A stretch of DNA of 20,714 nt, taken from positions 1 through 20,714 of IMG/VR virus record IMGVR_UViG_3300032722_000146; one strand, given 5' to 3'. The notes below the pieces were generated by a model. It ran no database searches, was not told the DNA's origin, and was given only the letters and a program-made list of their open reading frames with translations. Made by a program: the position numbers and the translations under genes. How positions within the stretch are numbered: the first letter of the stretch is position 1; each line of letters opens with the position of its first letter. Origin of the DNA: a virus. Shown piece after piece: positions 10,982-19,139 of this stretch.

Positions 10982-11160
10982 GTGATGCTAACGAGCTTCA
11001 GCACTTAATAGAAGATTGCTGGAGCGTTGGTATTACTTTTCCTGAAGTGCTTGATGAAGATGACTATGCTGTACTGTTTGCGATTGCAAAGTTACTTCTA
11101 TTACACCGTAAACGATTAACTAAACAACAAGAATCAGAAAGTGTAATAGAGCTACGATAA
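10978..11160 (+). CDS. Last rightward gene, small hypothetical protein
   Basis: A 60-residue protein with an acidic first half (LIEDCWSVGITFPEVLDEDD) and a Leu-rich helix with basic end (AIAKLLLLHRKRL). No ribosome binding site is clear; translation likely depends on the coupled micro-ORF. Its stop codon lies inside the 3' end of the convergent endolysin gene (nine-base overlap), so no terminator separates the two arms. Function unknown. Confidence 0.6.
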   Translation: MSDANELQHLIEDCWSVGITFPEVLDEDDYAVLFAIAKLLLLHRKRLTKQQESESVIELR

Positions 11161-11682
11161 TATAAACTTTATAGCATTATTTTTAACTTGCTCAATTCTA
11201 TTAAGCCAACCTTGTAAAAATACTTGCTGTGATGGTTTAACAATAACTAAATTTTTATAAAAAGCTTCTTTTTGATCGCTAAATGTTCTAATTAAGTCAG
11301 ATATATCATGTTTATTAACTAAAGCTAATGTAATTGAACCTAAATTACCATCAACATCTGCGCCTACAGATTTTTGTAATGTTTTAATAGCTCTGCCAAC
11401 ACCAGTATTACAACTTGCATCTAACATTAAATAATCTATACCATTTGGTAATTCAGAGCATCTACAAGCGTTCCAATAGCTCTTAAAATAAATAGTTGAT
11501 ACATCAGCATCAGAAATGCTTTTTAAATCGTTCGCTGTTAGGTGACTATTCTTCTTAAACAATCTATATGTGTTTAATGTGATGCCTTTCATTGTAGCAC
11601 CACCACTATCTGCTTTATTATCTACAAAACCGCCCTCACTAGCTAAAACGTACTGTAATGACTTTTGAAAGTTATTCAGCAT
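11152..11682 (-). CDS. Endolysin, GH108 N-acetylmuramidase
   Basis: A 176-residue muramidase that cuts the peptidoglycan glycan backbone at the end of infection. The N-terminal LASEGGFVDNKADSGGATMKGIT (13-35) is the GH108 signature with E16 in the EGG motif as predicted catalytic acid. Residues about 85-176 (SCNTGVGRAIKTLQKSVGADVDGNLG...) form the associated peptidoglycan-binding domain (PG_binding_3 type). Length matches the family. There is no signal peptide or SAR segment, so it should need a holin. It overlaps the Rz gene by 11 bases. Confidence 0.93.
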   Translation of the reverse strand: MLNNFQKSLQYVLASEGGFVDNKADSGGATMKGITLNTYRLFKKNSHLTANDLKSISDADVSTIYFKSYWNACRCSELPNGIDYLMLDASCNTGVGRAIKTLQKSVGADVDGNLGSITLALVNKHDISDLIRTFSDQKEAFYKNLVIVKPSQQVFLQGWLNRIEQVKNNAIKFILS

Positions 11683-12166
11683 CTACTTTAACCTGTTCGG
11701 CTGCCCATTCTTGAGCATTATCAAGTTGTATTGTAGTTGCTAAACAATCATTAGCTAGTTTTTCGTAGTCGGCACGAGATACTGCGTTGGCGGTGTTGTC
11801 GTTAGACTGAGTGGGAGTGTCGGGAATGGTGGACATTTTGCTATCACAGGCTTCTGTGTTTGGCTTGAACACCCCGTAAGAAGTTCTAGGCACAATATGA
11901 TGGCTATAATAATTAGCGTTATTACTAATATCTTGTTTAAGTTTTGTATCGTCATTTTCAGTTACCTTTTGTGCGTTAATAACTTGAGTTGCAGTTTTAT
12001 TATCAGCAATTGCTACAGCTTGAGCATCTACTACTTGTTGTTGATTCCATTCTGCTTGTATTTTAGCTTTACCAGATTCATAACCTTTGTAATAAGTAAC
12101 AGGCAAAACAACGATAAACGCTGCAATTACCATCAGTTGCTTCCAGTATGAAAGTAAAAATATCAT
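11672..12166 (-). CDS. Rz: Inner-membrane spanin subunit (Rz-like)
   Basis: A 164-residue protein with one N-terminal transmembrane segment (about residues 5-24, LSYWKQLMVIAAFIVVLPVT) and a long periplasmic part predicted to be coiled coil, with a YKGYESGKAKIQAEW segment typical of Rz proteins. It would pair with the lipoprotein encoded inside it to fuse inner and outer membranes in the last step of lysis. It overlaps the holin-like gene by four bases (ATGA) and the endolysin by 11. The middle (about residues 70-138) is less regular because the DNA also encodes the second frame. Confidence 0.8.
   Translation of the reverse strand: MIFLLSYWKQLMVIAAFIVVLPVTYYKGYESGKAKIQAEWNQQQVVDAQAVAIADNKTATQVINAQKVTENDDTKLKQDISNNANYYSHHIVPRTSYGVFKPNTEACDSKMSTIPDTPTQSNDNTANAVSRADYEKLANDCLATTIQLDNAQEWAAEQVKVDAE
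11755..11955 (-). CDS. Rz1: Outer-membrane lipoprotein spanin (Rz1-like), fully inside Rz
   Basis: A 66-residue lipoprotein encoded in the +1 frame entirely within Rz. The N-terminus has a signal peptide with hydrophobic core VITLIIIAIILCLEL and a lipobox LLTGC with Cys at 29. The predicted mature part is 38 residues with eight prolines (KCPPFPTLP, TPPTQYLVP), the usual proline-rich o-spanin. AAGG lies about ten bases before the ATG. Nested Rz1 genes are known from lambda, P2 and relatives; frame, lipobox and proline content together make this call strong. Two extra cysteines (22 and 41) are present. Confidence 0.85.
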   Translation of the reverse strand: MTIQNLNKILVITLIIIAIILCLELLTGCSSQTQKPVIAKCPPFPTLPLSLTTTPPTQYLVPTTKN

Positions 12167-12381
12167 ATTGGAGTGTCGGGCTTTAACTTCATACCGCCCC
12201 CTGAGCCAGCCATTAATGAACCAAATCCAATGCCAAAAGATTGCGGGTCAAATGTTTTATTCATATAGATGTGTATTAATGTTGAAACCATAAAAGTAAA
12301 CGCACCCAACCCAGTTAGAATTTTTACAATGCACCAAGTGTGATTATCAGGTTCAGTAAATAGATTCTTAATGAAGTTCAT
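12163..12381 (-). CDS. Holin-like small membrane protein
   Basis: A 72-residue membrane protein with a first hydrophobic helix at about 16-40 (WCIVKILTGLGAFTFMVSTL...) and a second Gly-rich weakly hydrophobic segment at 49-64 (FGIGFGSLMAGSGGG), then a basic tail. The FGxGFGxLxAG pattern is familiar from small phage proteins next to spanin and endolysin genes. Position in the lysis cassette and size support a holin or holin-associated role releasing the signal-less endolysin, but the protein could be an accessory membrane protein. Confidence 0.65.
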   Translation of the reverse strand: MNFIKNLFTEPDNHTWCIVKILTGLGAFTFMVSTLIHIYMNKTFDPQSFGIGFGSLMAGSGGGMKLKPDTPI

Positions 12382-12734
12382 TTTAAACCTAACTTTCTAT
12401 TGGCAATTTTGTTATTCCATAAAAGTGAATCTGCAACAACATCAGGATTAAGGCTTTTAAAGTTACCTAAATGTCCAAAAGCTAAATGACAATTAATGCC
12501 ATTATGATCTGATTCGCAAAGAATAATTAAATTATTAGGATCAAGTTCTAACATAGGTTCTAAATGAAATGGAACTTTATGATGTACTTCAAGTTTAGTT
12601 GTACCATTACATAAAGCACATTTAGGATTATTACCTAAAAATTGTTTTCTAACTTTAGACCATTGATTAGATCGTTTAGTAGATAAAGGGTGCTTACCTT
12701 GAATAACGCCAATTAAATGATTGATAATAGTCAT
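12378..12734 (-). CDS. HNH endonuclease in the lysis cassette
   Basis: A 118-residue HNH nuclease. CALC (39-42), EVHH (49-52), DPNNLIILCES (65-75) and the NCHLAFGHLGN ending (81-91) give the zinc-binding beta-beta-alpha-metal fold with H51/H52 as catalytic pair and N68 in support. I recognise this exact type from lysis regions of other phages, where it lies beside small membrane proteins. It overlaps both neighbours (four bases with the holin-like gene, one base with the membrane coiled-coil gene). It may be a homing-type gene or serve in DNA processing. Confidence 0.88.
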   Translation of the reverse strand: MTIINHLIGVIQGKHPLSTKRSNQWSKVRKQFLGNNPKCALCNGTTKLEVHHKVPFHLEPMLELDPNNLIILCESDHNGINCHLAFGHLGNFKSLNPDVVADSLLWNNKIANRKLGLK

Positions 12735-12967
12735 TACTTATCAACTTTTTTATCTATTTTATCAAAAATCTTTTCTAGCATAGCTTTAACATCTCGCATA
12801 TCTTCACGATAATCAATTCGTGGTACAAATTCACGTACTACTTCTTCACGAAGTTTAGACAAATCTCTTTTTAATTCTGCTACTGCATACCATAAAACTC
12901 TGGCAAACCAGCCTATGACTGACATTACAGCACCTAAAATAATATCAATTAATAATTGGTTATCCAT
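12734..12967 (-). CDS. Membrane-anchored coiled-coil protein
   Basis: A 77-residue protein with one N-terminal transmembrane helix (about 5-28, LLIDIILGAVMSVIGWFARVLWY) and a charged coiled-coil C-terminal half (ELKRDLSKLREEV, then DVKAMLEKIFDKIDKKVDK). The type is common in phage lysis modules and is sometimes annotated as holin or antiholin without proof. Start and stop codons overlap neighbours by one base each (TAATG), so the lysis genes form one operon. Confidence 0.68.
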   Translation of the reverse strand: MDNQLLIDIILGAVMSVIGWFARVLWYAVAELKRDLSKLREEVVREFVPRIDYREDMRDVKAMLEKIFDKIDKKVDK

Positions 12968-13716
12968 TATGCGGCCATTATATAAGCTAAAGCGTAGTAA
13001 AGAGGATTGTTAGCACCAGTACCTGCGATACCTGCTGCTACGTTGGTTGTTGCTACTGTAATGCCTGTTACGGCTGTTGCTGTACTCCAAGGGCCAATAC
13101 CTGTAGTAGTCCATGCTTGCCCAGAAGTTCCAACATAACCTGTATATGCCCCAGCACCACCTGATAGCGTTTGCACATGGCTATGACCTGGATCTGTTAC
13201 TACTGAAGTTGCAGTATGTGTATGACTTACTACAATTGCATCAGCACTACCGCCTGTTTGCGCTACTGAATAAGAACTACCTGCACCTACAATAAAACGA
13301 TCTCGTAAATCAGGTGTGCCATTAGATCCATTACATAAGTAAAAGCCACTAGGTATTGAACCAATTGCACCTGACCATAATAAAATCATACCCGTGGTAA
13401 ATGCTGAAGAAGTAGCAGGTACAGTACCTAATATTCCATAAATATTATCGTAACTTGCTATAAGATTGCTATTAGCATCTTCAAGCACAAATTTATAAAA
13501 GTAACCATAAGTTAACCACATTTCGCTAGGCAATCTACCATCTGTACCTAATACAATAGGGTTAGTATTAGCTATTGTGCCATTAATAGTCGTATAAGTC
13601 GTTAGAGGTGTACTAGACCCTGCTTGATAGGTGTAAAGTAACCCACCAGCGAGAGGTAGACCAGTATTGGTTAGGAAGTTAATTCCATTACCTATGGGGG
13701 ATAAATTTACACTCAT
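12967..13716 (-). CDS. Tail fibre protein with collar-type tip
   Basis: A 249-residue virion protein. Residues 1-95 (GINFLTNTGLPLAGGLLYTY, AGSSTPLTTYT, LGTDGRLP, YKFVLEDAN) match the N-terminal domain seen in many podovirus tail proteins. Residues 105-165 (GMILLWSGAIGSIPSGFYLC then NGSNGTPDLRDRFIVGAG, TGGSADAIVVSHTHT) are a phage tail-collar domain. The Thr/Val/Gly-rich C-terminus is beta-repetitive and probably trimeric, and likely contacts the host receptor. It follows the injection proteins and precedes lysis genes, as usual for late tail genes. Confidence 0.85.
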   Translation of the reverse strand: MSVNLSPIGNGINFLTNTGLPLAGGLLYTYQAGSSTPLTTYTTINGTIANTNPIVLGTDGRLPSEMWLTYGYFYKFVLEDANSNLIASYDNIYGILGTVPATSSAFTTGMILLWSGAIGSIPSGFYLCNGSNGTPDLRDRFIVGAGSSYSVAQTGGSADAIVVSHTHTATSVVTDPGHSHVQTLSGGAGAYTGYVGTSGQAWTTTGIGPWSTATAVTGITVATTNVAAGIAGTGANNPLYYALAYIMAA

Positions 13717-13717
13717 A

Positions 13718-16348
13718 TTATTTTCCTATATCACTAAGTAGCGCACCAGCGGTTGCGCCTAATCGTCTTTTAGATAACGCTTGTCTTTCTGCTTCTGCTG
13801 CTGCTAATGCTTTTGCTTCTTTATTACTTTGATACATATTTTTTATAAGTGTACCGCCTATGCCATAAGTTTTTAGATTAACGCTACCTTCTAAACCCTT
13901 TGCAGCAGCAGCAGTAATAAAATCTTTAGTAGCTCCTAATGCACCTCTTTTTCTAACTGACTCAGTATTACTTGTGTTAGCAAAGCCAGCACCACCTCTA
14001 ATATGTTCTGACTTTCTAGCAACTTCACCTAAATCTCTAATATCATTAGCGAGTTGTTGTCCATGTATTGTATCTAGCTTTGAACCTAATTCTTTTTGTA
14101 TTTGAGCATTTAAAGTTTTTTGACTTACATTACCTTGATTATTAATAACTCCTGATTTTTGTTTTAAATCTTGAATTACTGCTGCTTGTAATGCTTGATG
14201 CTCTACAGAACCTTGCCCTAATTGGTCTACTAATCTTTGCACATTGACTTGAGAAACACCTTTACCAGTTACATTCTTGTCTAAAAATGTCGCAGAAGCT
14301 GGGTGTGGTAATGTCAATGCTTCTTCTGGTGTTCTTGTATCACTAATAGCTACTTTATATGCAGGATTGCTATCAATCAAATTTTTTCTATCAGCTACAG
14401 CTTTTCTAGCTTCATCAAATAAAGGCTTATATTGTGCAAACTCACCTTTTAATGGTACATTTTCTAATTGTTGTCTAATAATTGAAGCTGCTTTTGCTTG
14501 TAAAGGTTTTGATGTCCTTGCAATTAAAGCAGTATCAGTTCTAAAATTTTCATATTCTTCAGGTGTTAAATATCCTTTAGAAAGAGCATCATTTAAATCT
14601 GCTTTTAATTCTTCAGGTACATATCTAGTTCTCTGAGCTTTCTTTAGTGCAGCATCAATATTATCTTTTAATGCACCAACATCAATAGGACTTTCACCAG
14701 TTCCTAAAACTTCATTAGCTCGTTGATATTTATTTGTTATGTCTAATACTCTAGCATCATCATCATTTTTTAATTTAGTTAATATTTGATCAGCTAATTT
14801 TACTGGGTTTTTTTCGTAAATATCTGGTGCTGCTGATTCAGTAAGTTTGTCAAAAGCCTCTATTAATTTAGGGTTTCTTTCTTCAAACCTATGCTGTAAC
14901 TCAGGGTCAATAGTACGATCATTCCATTCATCAGACATTTTAGAAATATCTTGTAATGCTTCACCTTCAGTAGGTTGCATATCAAACTTATCAAATTGCT
15001 TACGTGTATTTAAAGAATCTAAATTTATATTTGATGGAGCTTCATTTGTAAATGCTGATTGAACTCTAGGTGATGCTGATGATAATGCTTCATTAATTGC
15101 AGCTTCATGTGATGTAGCAGCAGCACCAGCACTAGCAACACCACCAATAGTAGGTTCTATTTTAGGTGTTGGTGTTTTCTTAGATACAAATTGATCTTGT
15201 AAAGTTTTAGCTACACCAGCAGTAGCTTCTCTTTCAGCACCTAAAGCACCTAATTCACCAGGTAATGTAGGAGGTAATGTAGACAAAACATCACTAATAG
15301 CAGATACAGCTTGTTTACCACCTTCAGATTTAGGTTGTAAAGTACCTGCTTGAACACCTTTTAAAAATGCTTGTTCAAATTTATTATATGGTTCATTTGG
15401 ATTTTGTGCTTGCCATGCTTTACGTTCTGCATCAATGTATTGTTTAGAAGCAGGGGTAAGCGTTGAAATAATCCCACTTAACAATCCTGTAGTTGCCCCA
15501 GTAGCTAAAGTTAATCCTGCTTCTACTGCTGGAGTAACATATTTTTGTTCAATATCACCTGCATTAGTAGTATTAACAGCGTTAATTGCTTTTTGATAAT
15601 CAGGAACAACTGTAGGTGTAGGTGCTACATTATTTTTACCAACATTAATATTTTGTAATGTCATTTTATAGTTTGGTAAATTTGATGTTTGTTGTGCTGT
15701 AGATTGAACATTAGCTGCTGTAGGAGTAGTTATAACATCAGTAGGTATATCAGCATCAGGGTTAAATACTTTAACAGGCTTAGGTGGTGGTACATTTTTA
15801 CCTTCATTTAAAGCACCTTGTACCGCTAAATCTATACTACCACCTGATAAATTGTTTAAAGGATCATTAGATGATGCTTGTTGTACTTGTGGTTGTTGTT
15901 TGCCTAAATCAACACCACTTAATACTTTAGATAAATATGCTGTAGGGTCAGCTTTTTTAAAACCACCATATTGCATCATGGCTTTTGTATAATCACCACC
16001 ATTTTGTTTAACATATTGTTGTATTTGATAATCAGCAGCAGCACGAGCTTCTTTATCTTTAAAAACATTAAATACAGCACCATTTTTATTTAAATCTGCA
16101 ACATTTTCAGGCAAAAATTGATAACCACCTAAAGCTTTAGATTCTTTATTAACAGCATATGGATTACCAGAACTTTCTGTTTGATTAAGATTGTCTAATA
16201 ATTTAGCAGGTGTTCCATAAGTTTTATTAACATCAAAGTCAGAATATTTAGGTGTAGTTGATTGAACTGCTTTTTTAGGACTATATCCTAAAGCACTATT
16301 AACCTGACTATCAACATTATCAGCACCTAAATTCTGTAGATCATCCAT
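13718..16348 (-). CDS. Internal virion / DNA-injection protein with lytic transglycosylase domain
   Basis: An 876-residue late protein. Residues about 45-130 are a lysozyme-like transglycosylase domain: LLDNLNQTESSGNPYAVNKE with E58 as predicted catalytic residue, then LGGYQFLPENV and a MMQYGGF stretch. A Pro/Thr/Gln-rich linker follows (about 150-260), then a Gly/Ala-rich hydrophobic segment (about 270-295) and a long helical remainder. This is the layout of podovirus injection proteins (P22 gp16 and T7 gp16 type) that open the cell wall and form the channel for DNA. It begins one base after the previous stop. Some antisense frames exist but are shadows. Confidence 0.82.
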   Translation of the reverse strand: MDDLQNLGADNVDSQVNSALGYSPKKAVQSTTPKYSDFDVNKTYGTPAKLLDNLNQTESSGNPYAVNKESKALGGYQFLPENVADLNKNGAVFNVFKDKEARAAADYQIQQYVKQNGGDYTKAMMQYGGFKKADPTAYLSKVLSGVDLGKQQPQVQQASSNDPLNNLSGGSIDLAVQGALNEGKNVPPPKPVKVFNPDADIPTDVITTPTAANVQSTAQQTSNLPNYKMTLQNINVGKNNVAPTPTVVPDYQKAINAVNTTNAGDIEQKYVTPAVEAGLTLATGATTGLLSGIISTLTPASKQYIDAERKAWQAQNPNEPYNKFEQAFLKGVQAGTLQPKSEGGKQAVSAISDVLSTLPPTLPGELGALGAEREATAGVAKTLQDQFVSKKTPTPKIEPTIGGVASAGAAATSHEAAINEALSSASPRVQSAFTNEAPSNINLDSLNTRKQFDKFDMQPTEGEALQDISKMSDEWNDRTIDPELQHRFEERNPKLIEAFDKLTESAAPDIYEKNPVKLADQILTKLKNDDDARVLDITNKYQRANEVLGTGESPIDVGALKDNIDAALKKAQRTRYVPEELKADLNDALSKGYLTPEEYENFRTDTALIARTSKPLQAKAASIIRQQLENVPLKGEFAQYKPLFDEARKAVADRKNLIDSNPAYKVAISDTRTPEEALTLPHPASATFLDKNVTGKGVSQVNVQRLVDQLGQGSVEHQALQAAVIQDLKQKSGVINNQGNVSQKTLNAQIQKELGSKLDTIHGQQLANDIRDLGEVARKSEHIRGGAGFANTSNTESVRKRGALGATKDFITAAAAKGLEGSVNLKTYGIGGTLIKNMYQSNKEAKALAAAEAERQALSKRRLGATAGALLSDIGK

Positions 16349-16349
16349 T

Positions 16350-17738
16350 TTATTGACCTTGTATTAATTGTTTCATTTTTGCCATACGAGCAGTTAAATC
16401 TTTATAACCTTGAGATTTAGGGCCACCTACACTTTTAACAACATCTCTAATAGCAGCGTTATCATGATTATTAAGCGCATCATACAGTCTTAATGAATTA
16501 ACATCAGCAGTTTTCGACCATTCATTTTGAAAATCACGAGCAGCAAATGGACTACCTGTTCTTTGTATTGAATTTTCAATTCCACGATTAAATAAATCAA
16601 CCCCACTAGATAAAGCTCTATTAGTTCTAGCTACAGATTTTAAACTTTCTTTAGTAAAGTTAGTACTGCCTGAAGCCTGCGCTTGTAAATCTCTCCCTGA
16701 ATCAGTACCTAATCCAGCCTGTTGTGCTAATTGTATTGAAGTTGAAGCAATATAATGACCTAACTTATCAAAGTTAGCAGCATTATCAGAAGTCCAAGGT
16801 ATGCCAGCAAAGCCCCCACCAAGATTTTTTAATATACTTGCACCAACACCTGTATTAGTTTCATCCGCTAATTTAATAATTTGATTAGCATTATCTTGTT
16901 GTACTCTTACTGTTCCAGCATTGAAATTAGATTTATTACGTAAGTCAGTAACATACTTCATTGTATCTGGTGTTTCACCAGGTGGAATAGCCATTGTTGG
17001 TTGATTCCCTGTTGTAGGTGCGCCTGGTACTTGAGGCGTTCCAACTCCCCCTTGTGGTGTATTAGGAATAAATACTTTATTACCATAAACATCAGTAGAG
17101 TAAGTCCCTAAAGTACTTTTTGGATTAACATCAGTATTGCCAGCACCAAGCGTTCCCATTTCTCCAGTAGCAGGATTAACTCCTGTTGCTTGACCATAAA
17201 TATTAGAACTTGCTTGTGGTGTAATAAGATTTTGTTGTGTAGATGCTGCTTGTGAAGCAGTAACGCCATTTTTAATTCCTTGATATGCTTGTTTAGGATT
17301 AGTTTTTGCCATTTCAATTAATTGATCTGCTGAACTTAAAACATCATCAGGAAGCCCTAAAACATTTTTAGCATAATCTTTTGCACCTTTAATTTTTTCA
17401 ACCATAGCATTACTATTGCCTTGAACAAAATCAGGATCAGTTACAAAACTACCCATAAGACTTCTACCAACATTGGAATAATGTTGCTTAAGATCAACTC
17501 CTGCTTTGTCAGCTTCTATTTGCAATTTAGTAGCAGTTGATTTTGCTTCTGATATTCTAGGTTCTGCTGTTTGCTCTGATACATTAGTTTCAGCTTCTTG
17601 TTGCCTAGCAGCTAATGGATTAATAATATTAGCTTGTTGATAGGCTTGTGCGCCACGAGCAAGTCCCATAATATCGCCTAGCGACATTTGAGCTGGTGGT
17701 TTTAAGTTGCCATATATGCTTGAGTCTAAGCCTGCCAT
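16350..17738 (-). CDS. Putative DNA-injection / internal virion protein
   Basis: A 462-residue protein with Ala/Gln-rich helical N-terminus (SLGDIMGLARGAQAYQQANI), a Gly/Thr/Pro-rich central linker (about 165-250) and a helical C-terminus. No enzyme motif. Its place between the transglycosylase-bearing protein and another Ala/Gly/Gln-rich protein, downstream of the gp10-like gene, is that of P22 gp20-type ejected proteins. AAGGA lies before the ATG. The assignment is by order and composition. Confidence 0.68.
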   Translation of the reverse strand: MAGLDSSIYGNLKPPAQMSLGDIMGLARGAQAYQQANIINPLAARQQEAETNVSEQTAEPRISEAKSTATKLQIEADKAGVDLKQHYSNVGRSLMGSFVTDPDFVQGNSNAMVEKIKGAKDYAKNVLGLPDDVLSSADQLIEMAKTNPKQAYQGIKNGVTASQAASTQQNLITPQASSNIYGQATGVNPATGEMGTLGAGNTDVNPKSTLGTYSTDVYGNKVFIPNTPQGGVGTPQVPGAPTTGNQPTMAIPPGETPDTMKYVTDLRNKSNFNAGTVRVQQDNANQIIKLADETNTGVGASILKNLGGGFAGIPWTSDNAANFDKLGHYIASTSIQLAQQAGLGTDSGRDLQAQASGSTNFTKESLKSVARTNRALSSGVDLFNRGIENSIQRTGSPFAARDFQNEWSKTADVNSLRLYDALNNHDNAAIRDVVKSVGGPKSQGYKDLTARMAKMKQLIQGQ

Positions 17739-17748
17739 GATTATATCC

Positions 17749-18540
17749 TTAACTTGTAAACATACTTACGCCTGAGCTACCTGGTACAGAACTATATCCA
17801 CCAGAAAGACTAGCATTATTAGTAACAGCATTAGCTTGATTACCTAATATTCCATATAACGCTGCTGTATTGCCTGCATTACCTAAAGCACCACTATACG
17901 CATTTGCTGCCCCAATAGTACCTGCTGCTTGAGCATTACCAATACCTTGAGTAATATTAGATATTTGAGTACCTACACCTAGTTGAGCATTAGCTGAACC
18001 TGTTACTGCATTTTGCCCAATACCTGCTAATCCTGCATTTTGATTATATATATTAGTTCTTTGTGTTTGATAGTTGTTAAATGCGTTTTGATAAGCGTTG
18101 CCTGCATAATTTTGTGTAAATGCTTGTAAACCTTGCATGGCATTACCACCAACTAATCCACCAGTAGCATTAGCTTGAGCTAAATTACCTTGCTGACCTT
18201 GCCCTAACTGAAACGCATAATTAGGTGCCATGTTTGCATTTAAATCTTGATTATTAAATTGATTAGTTAAGTAGCCAGAATTAGCCATTTGATTAAGATT
18301 ATTTAATCCTAATTGACCAGTTTGTTGGTATGGTGTGTACATACCTGAAACATTTTGACCTATGCCTAATAATTGTTGTTGCGCTGCCGCACCTGCTTGA
18401 GCTTGTGTATTAGCAGCATCTTGAGCAGCATTACCACTAATAGCCCCACTAATCAAACTACCACCTACACTTAAAGCAGCCGATACTGGATCGTTATAGC
18501 CTGGGTGTGGACATACTCTATTAAATTTATTATTAAACAT
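17749..18540 (-). CDS. Putative DNA-transfer protein (P22 gp7 position)
   Basis: A 263-residue protein, unusually rich in Gly, Ala, Asn and Gln. After a short N-terminus comes the hydrophobic segment SAALSVGGSLISGAISGNAA (about 20-39), then AQAGAAAQQQLLGIGQNV and long low-complexity Asn/Gln/Ala repeats. This profile is common to phage injection proteins that leave the capsid with the DNA. The ATG at 18540 with AGG nearby was preferred over an in-frame GTG at 18555 that lies inside the preceding gene. Three such ejection proteins in series match the P22 gp7-gp20-gp16 plan. Confidence 0.7.
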   Translation of the reverse strand: MFNNKFNRVCPHPGYNDPVSAALSVGGSLISGAISGNAAQDAANTQAQAGAAAQQQLLGIGQNVSGMYTPYQQTGQLGLNNLNQMANSGYLTNQFNNQDLNANMAPNYAFQLGQGQQGNLAQANATGGLVGGNAMQGLQAFTQNYAGNAYQNAFNNYQTQRTNIYNQNAGLAGIGQNAVTGSANAQLGVGTQISNITQGIGNAQAAGTIGAANAYSGALGNAGNTAALYGILGNQANAVTNNASLSGGYSSVPGSSGVSMFTS

Positions 18541-18904
18541 AATGGCACCTATCACATTTCATATATATATTACTTTGATCTTCATTTATTACAACAAAAC
18601 CAAAGCGTTTGCAAAAGTTTAATCCTTTTTTATTACCTTTAGTAACGACTGTTACTGCATAACCATACTTTTCTATTACTTTGCCTATTGTTTCTTTAAT
18701 ATGTTTTCTAATACTAAATTTAGGTACACCATCAAAACTAACATGAAGCTCGTTATCTTTTATCATTACTACACCATATAACTTGCCGTCATGCTCTAAC
18801 TCTACAAAGTTCCAATCTTTTAATGCTTCAGCAAATTGCTCTAATGTTAAATCTACTCTATCTTTAACAGAATTATAAATTAAAATAATAGCTCTATTAA
18901 TCAT
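18533..18904 (-). CDS. GNAT-like acetyltransferase-fold protein
   Basis: A 123-residue protein with the C-terminal motif NKKGLNFCKRFGFVVINE (91-108), which matches the N-x-x-A/G-x-x-F-y-x-k-x-GF end of GNAT N-acetyltransferases, and a middle LYGVVMIKDNELHVSF beta hairpin. The acetyl-CoA P-loop is not clearly recognisable in the visible sequence, so catalytic activity is uncertain. Similar small proteins sit between tail and injection genes in podoviruses. It overlaps the next gene by eight bases and the upstream gene by four. Confidence 0.65.
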   Translation of the reverse strand: MINRAIILIYNSVKDRVDLTLEQFAEALKDWNFVELEHDGKLYGVVMIKDNELHVSFDGVPKFSIRKHIKETIGKVIEKYGYAVTVVTKGNKKGLNFCKRFGFVVINEDQSNIYMKCDRCHYV

Positions 18905-19137
18905 TGATTATAGTACGGCACCTTATAAGGTTTACCTGCTACTGATATATTAATAAAACCTACAGGCTTTGCAGGTAGATTAGTTGTACCTGTTGTTGCT
19001 GTAGGTGCGCTAGTAAAGTTTAACAAGTTAAGAAAAAACTGTTGCCATGCACGAGAAGGCCTTTTAGTCTGAGCATCTAAAAATTCAGTTTGAGGGTAAG
19101 GATTAGTCTGACTGGTGCCATATATTCCATTAGCCAT
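18901..19137 (-). CDS. Small virion-associated hypothetical protein
   Basis: A 78-residue protein with PYPQTEFLDAQTKRPSRAWQ followed by QFFLNLLN, a pattern (F-x-D-x-x-T-x-R-P-S-x-x-W-x-x-FF) I recognise from small proteins in podovirus tail regions, and a C-terminal beta segment GFINISVAGKPYKVPYY. Function unknown; likely a structural or assembly protein. It overlaps the GNAT-like gene by four bases and is two bases from the gp10-like gene. Confidence 0.7.
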   Translation of the reverse strand: MANGIYGTSQTNPYPQTEFLDAQTKRPSRAWQQFFLNLLNFTSAPTATTGTTNLPAKPVGFINISVAGKPYKVPYYNQ

Positions 19138-19139
19138 AA

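Noticed and set aside
11897-12151. Plus-strand hydrophobic frame opposite Rz
   Set aside because: Hydrophobicity arises from the complement of the AT-rich Rz codons; no start signals and wrong orientation for the lysis cassette.
13113-13295. Plus-strand His/Leu-rich frame opposite the tail fibre gene
   Set aside because: Composition is the complement of Thr/Val/Ala codons in the fibre repeats; no start signals.
14277-14636. Plus-strand open frame of about 119 codons opposite the large injection protein
   Set aside because: No ribosome binding site and no family motif, and it lies fully antisense to a well supported late gene; it is a shadow of the long coding frame.
15700-15920. Repeated short words that looked like a CRISPR or tandem repeat in the injection protein gene
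   Set aside because: No regular repeat-spacer pattern; the words come from Pro/Thr/Gln-rich low-complexity coding.
17108-17317. Second minus-strand frame within the gp20-position protein
   Set aside because: Unlike the Rz1 case it has no signal peptide, motif or ribosome binding site, and is rich in Lys, Leu and Gln from frameshifted Ala/Gln codons.
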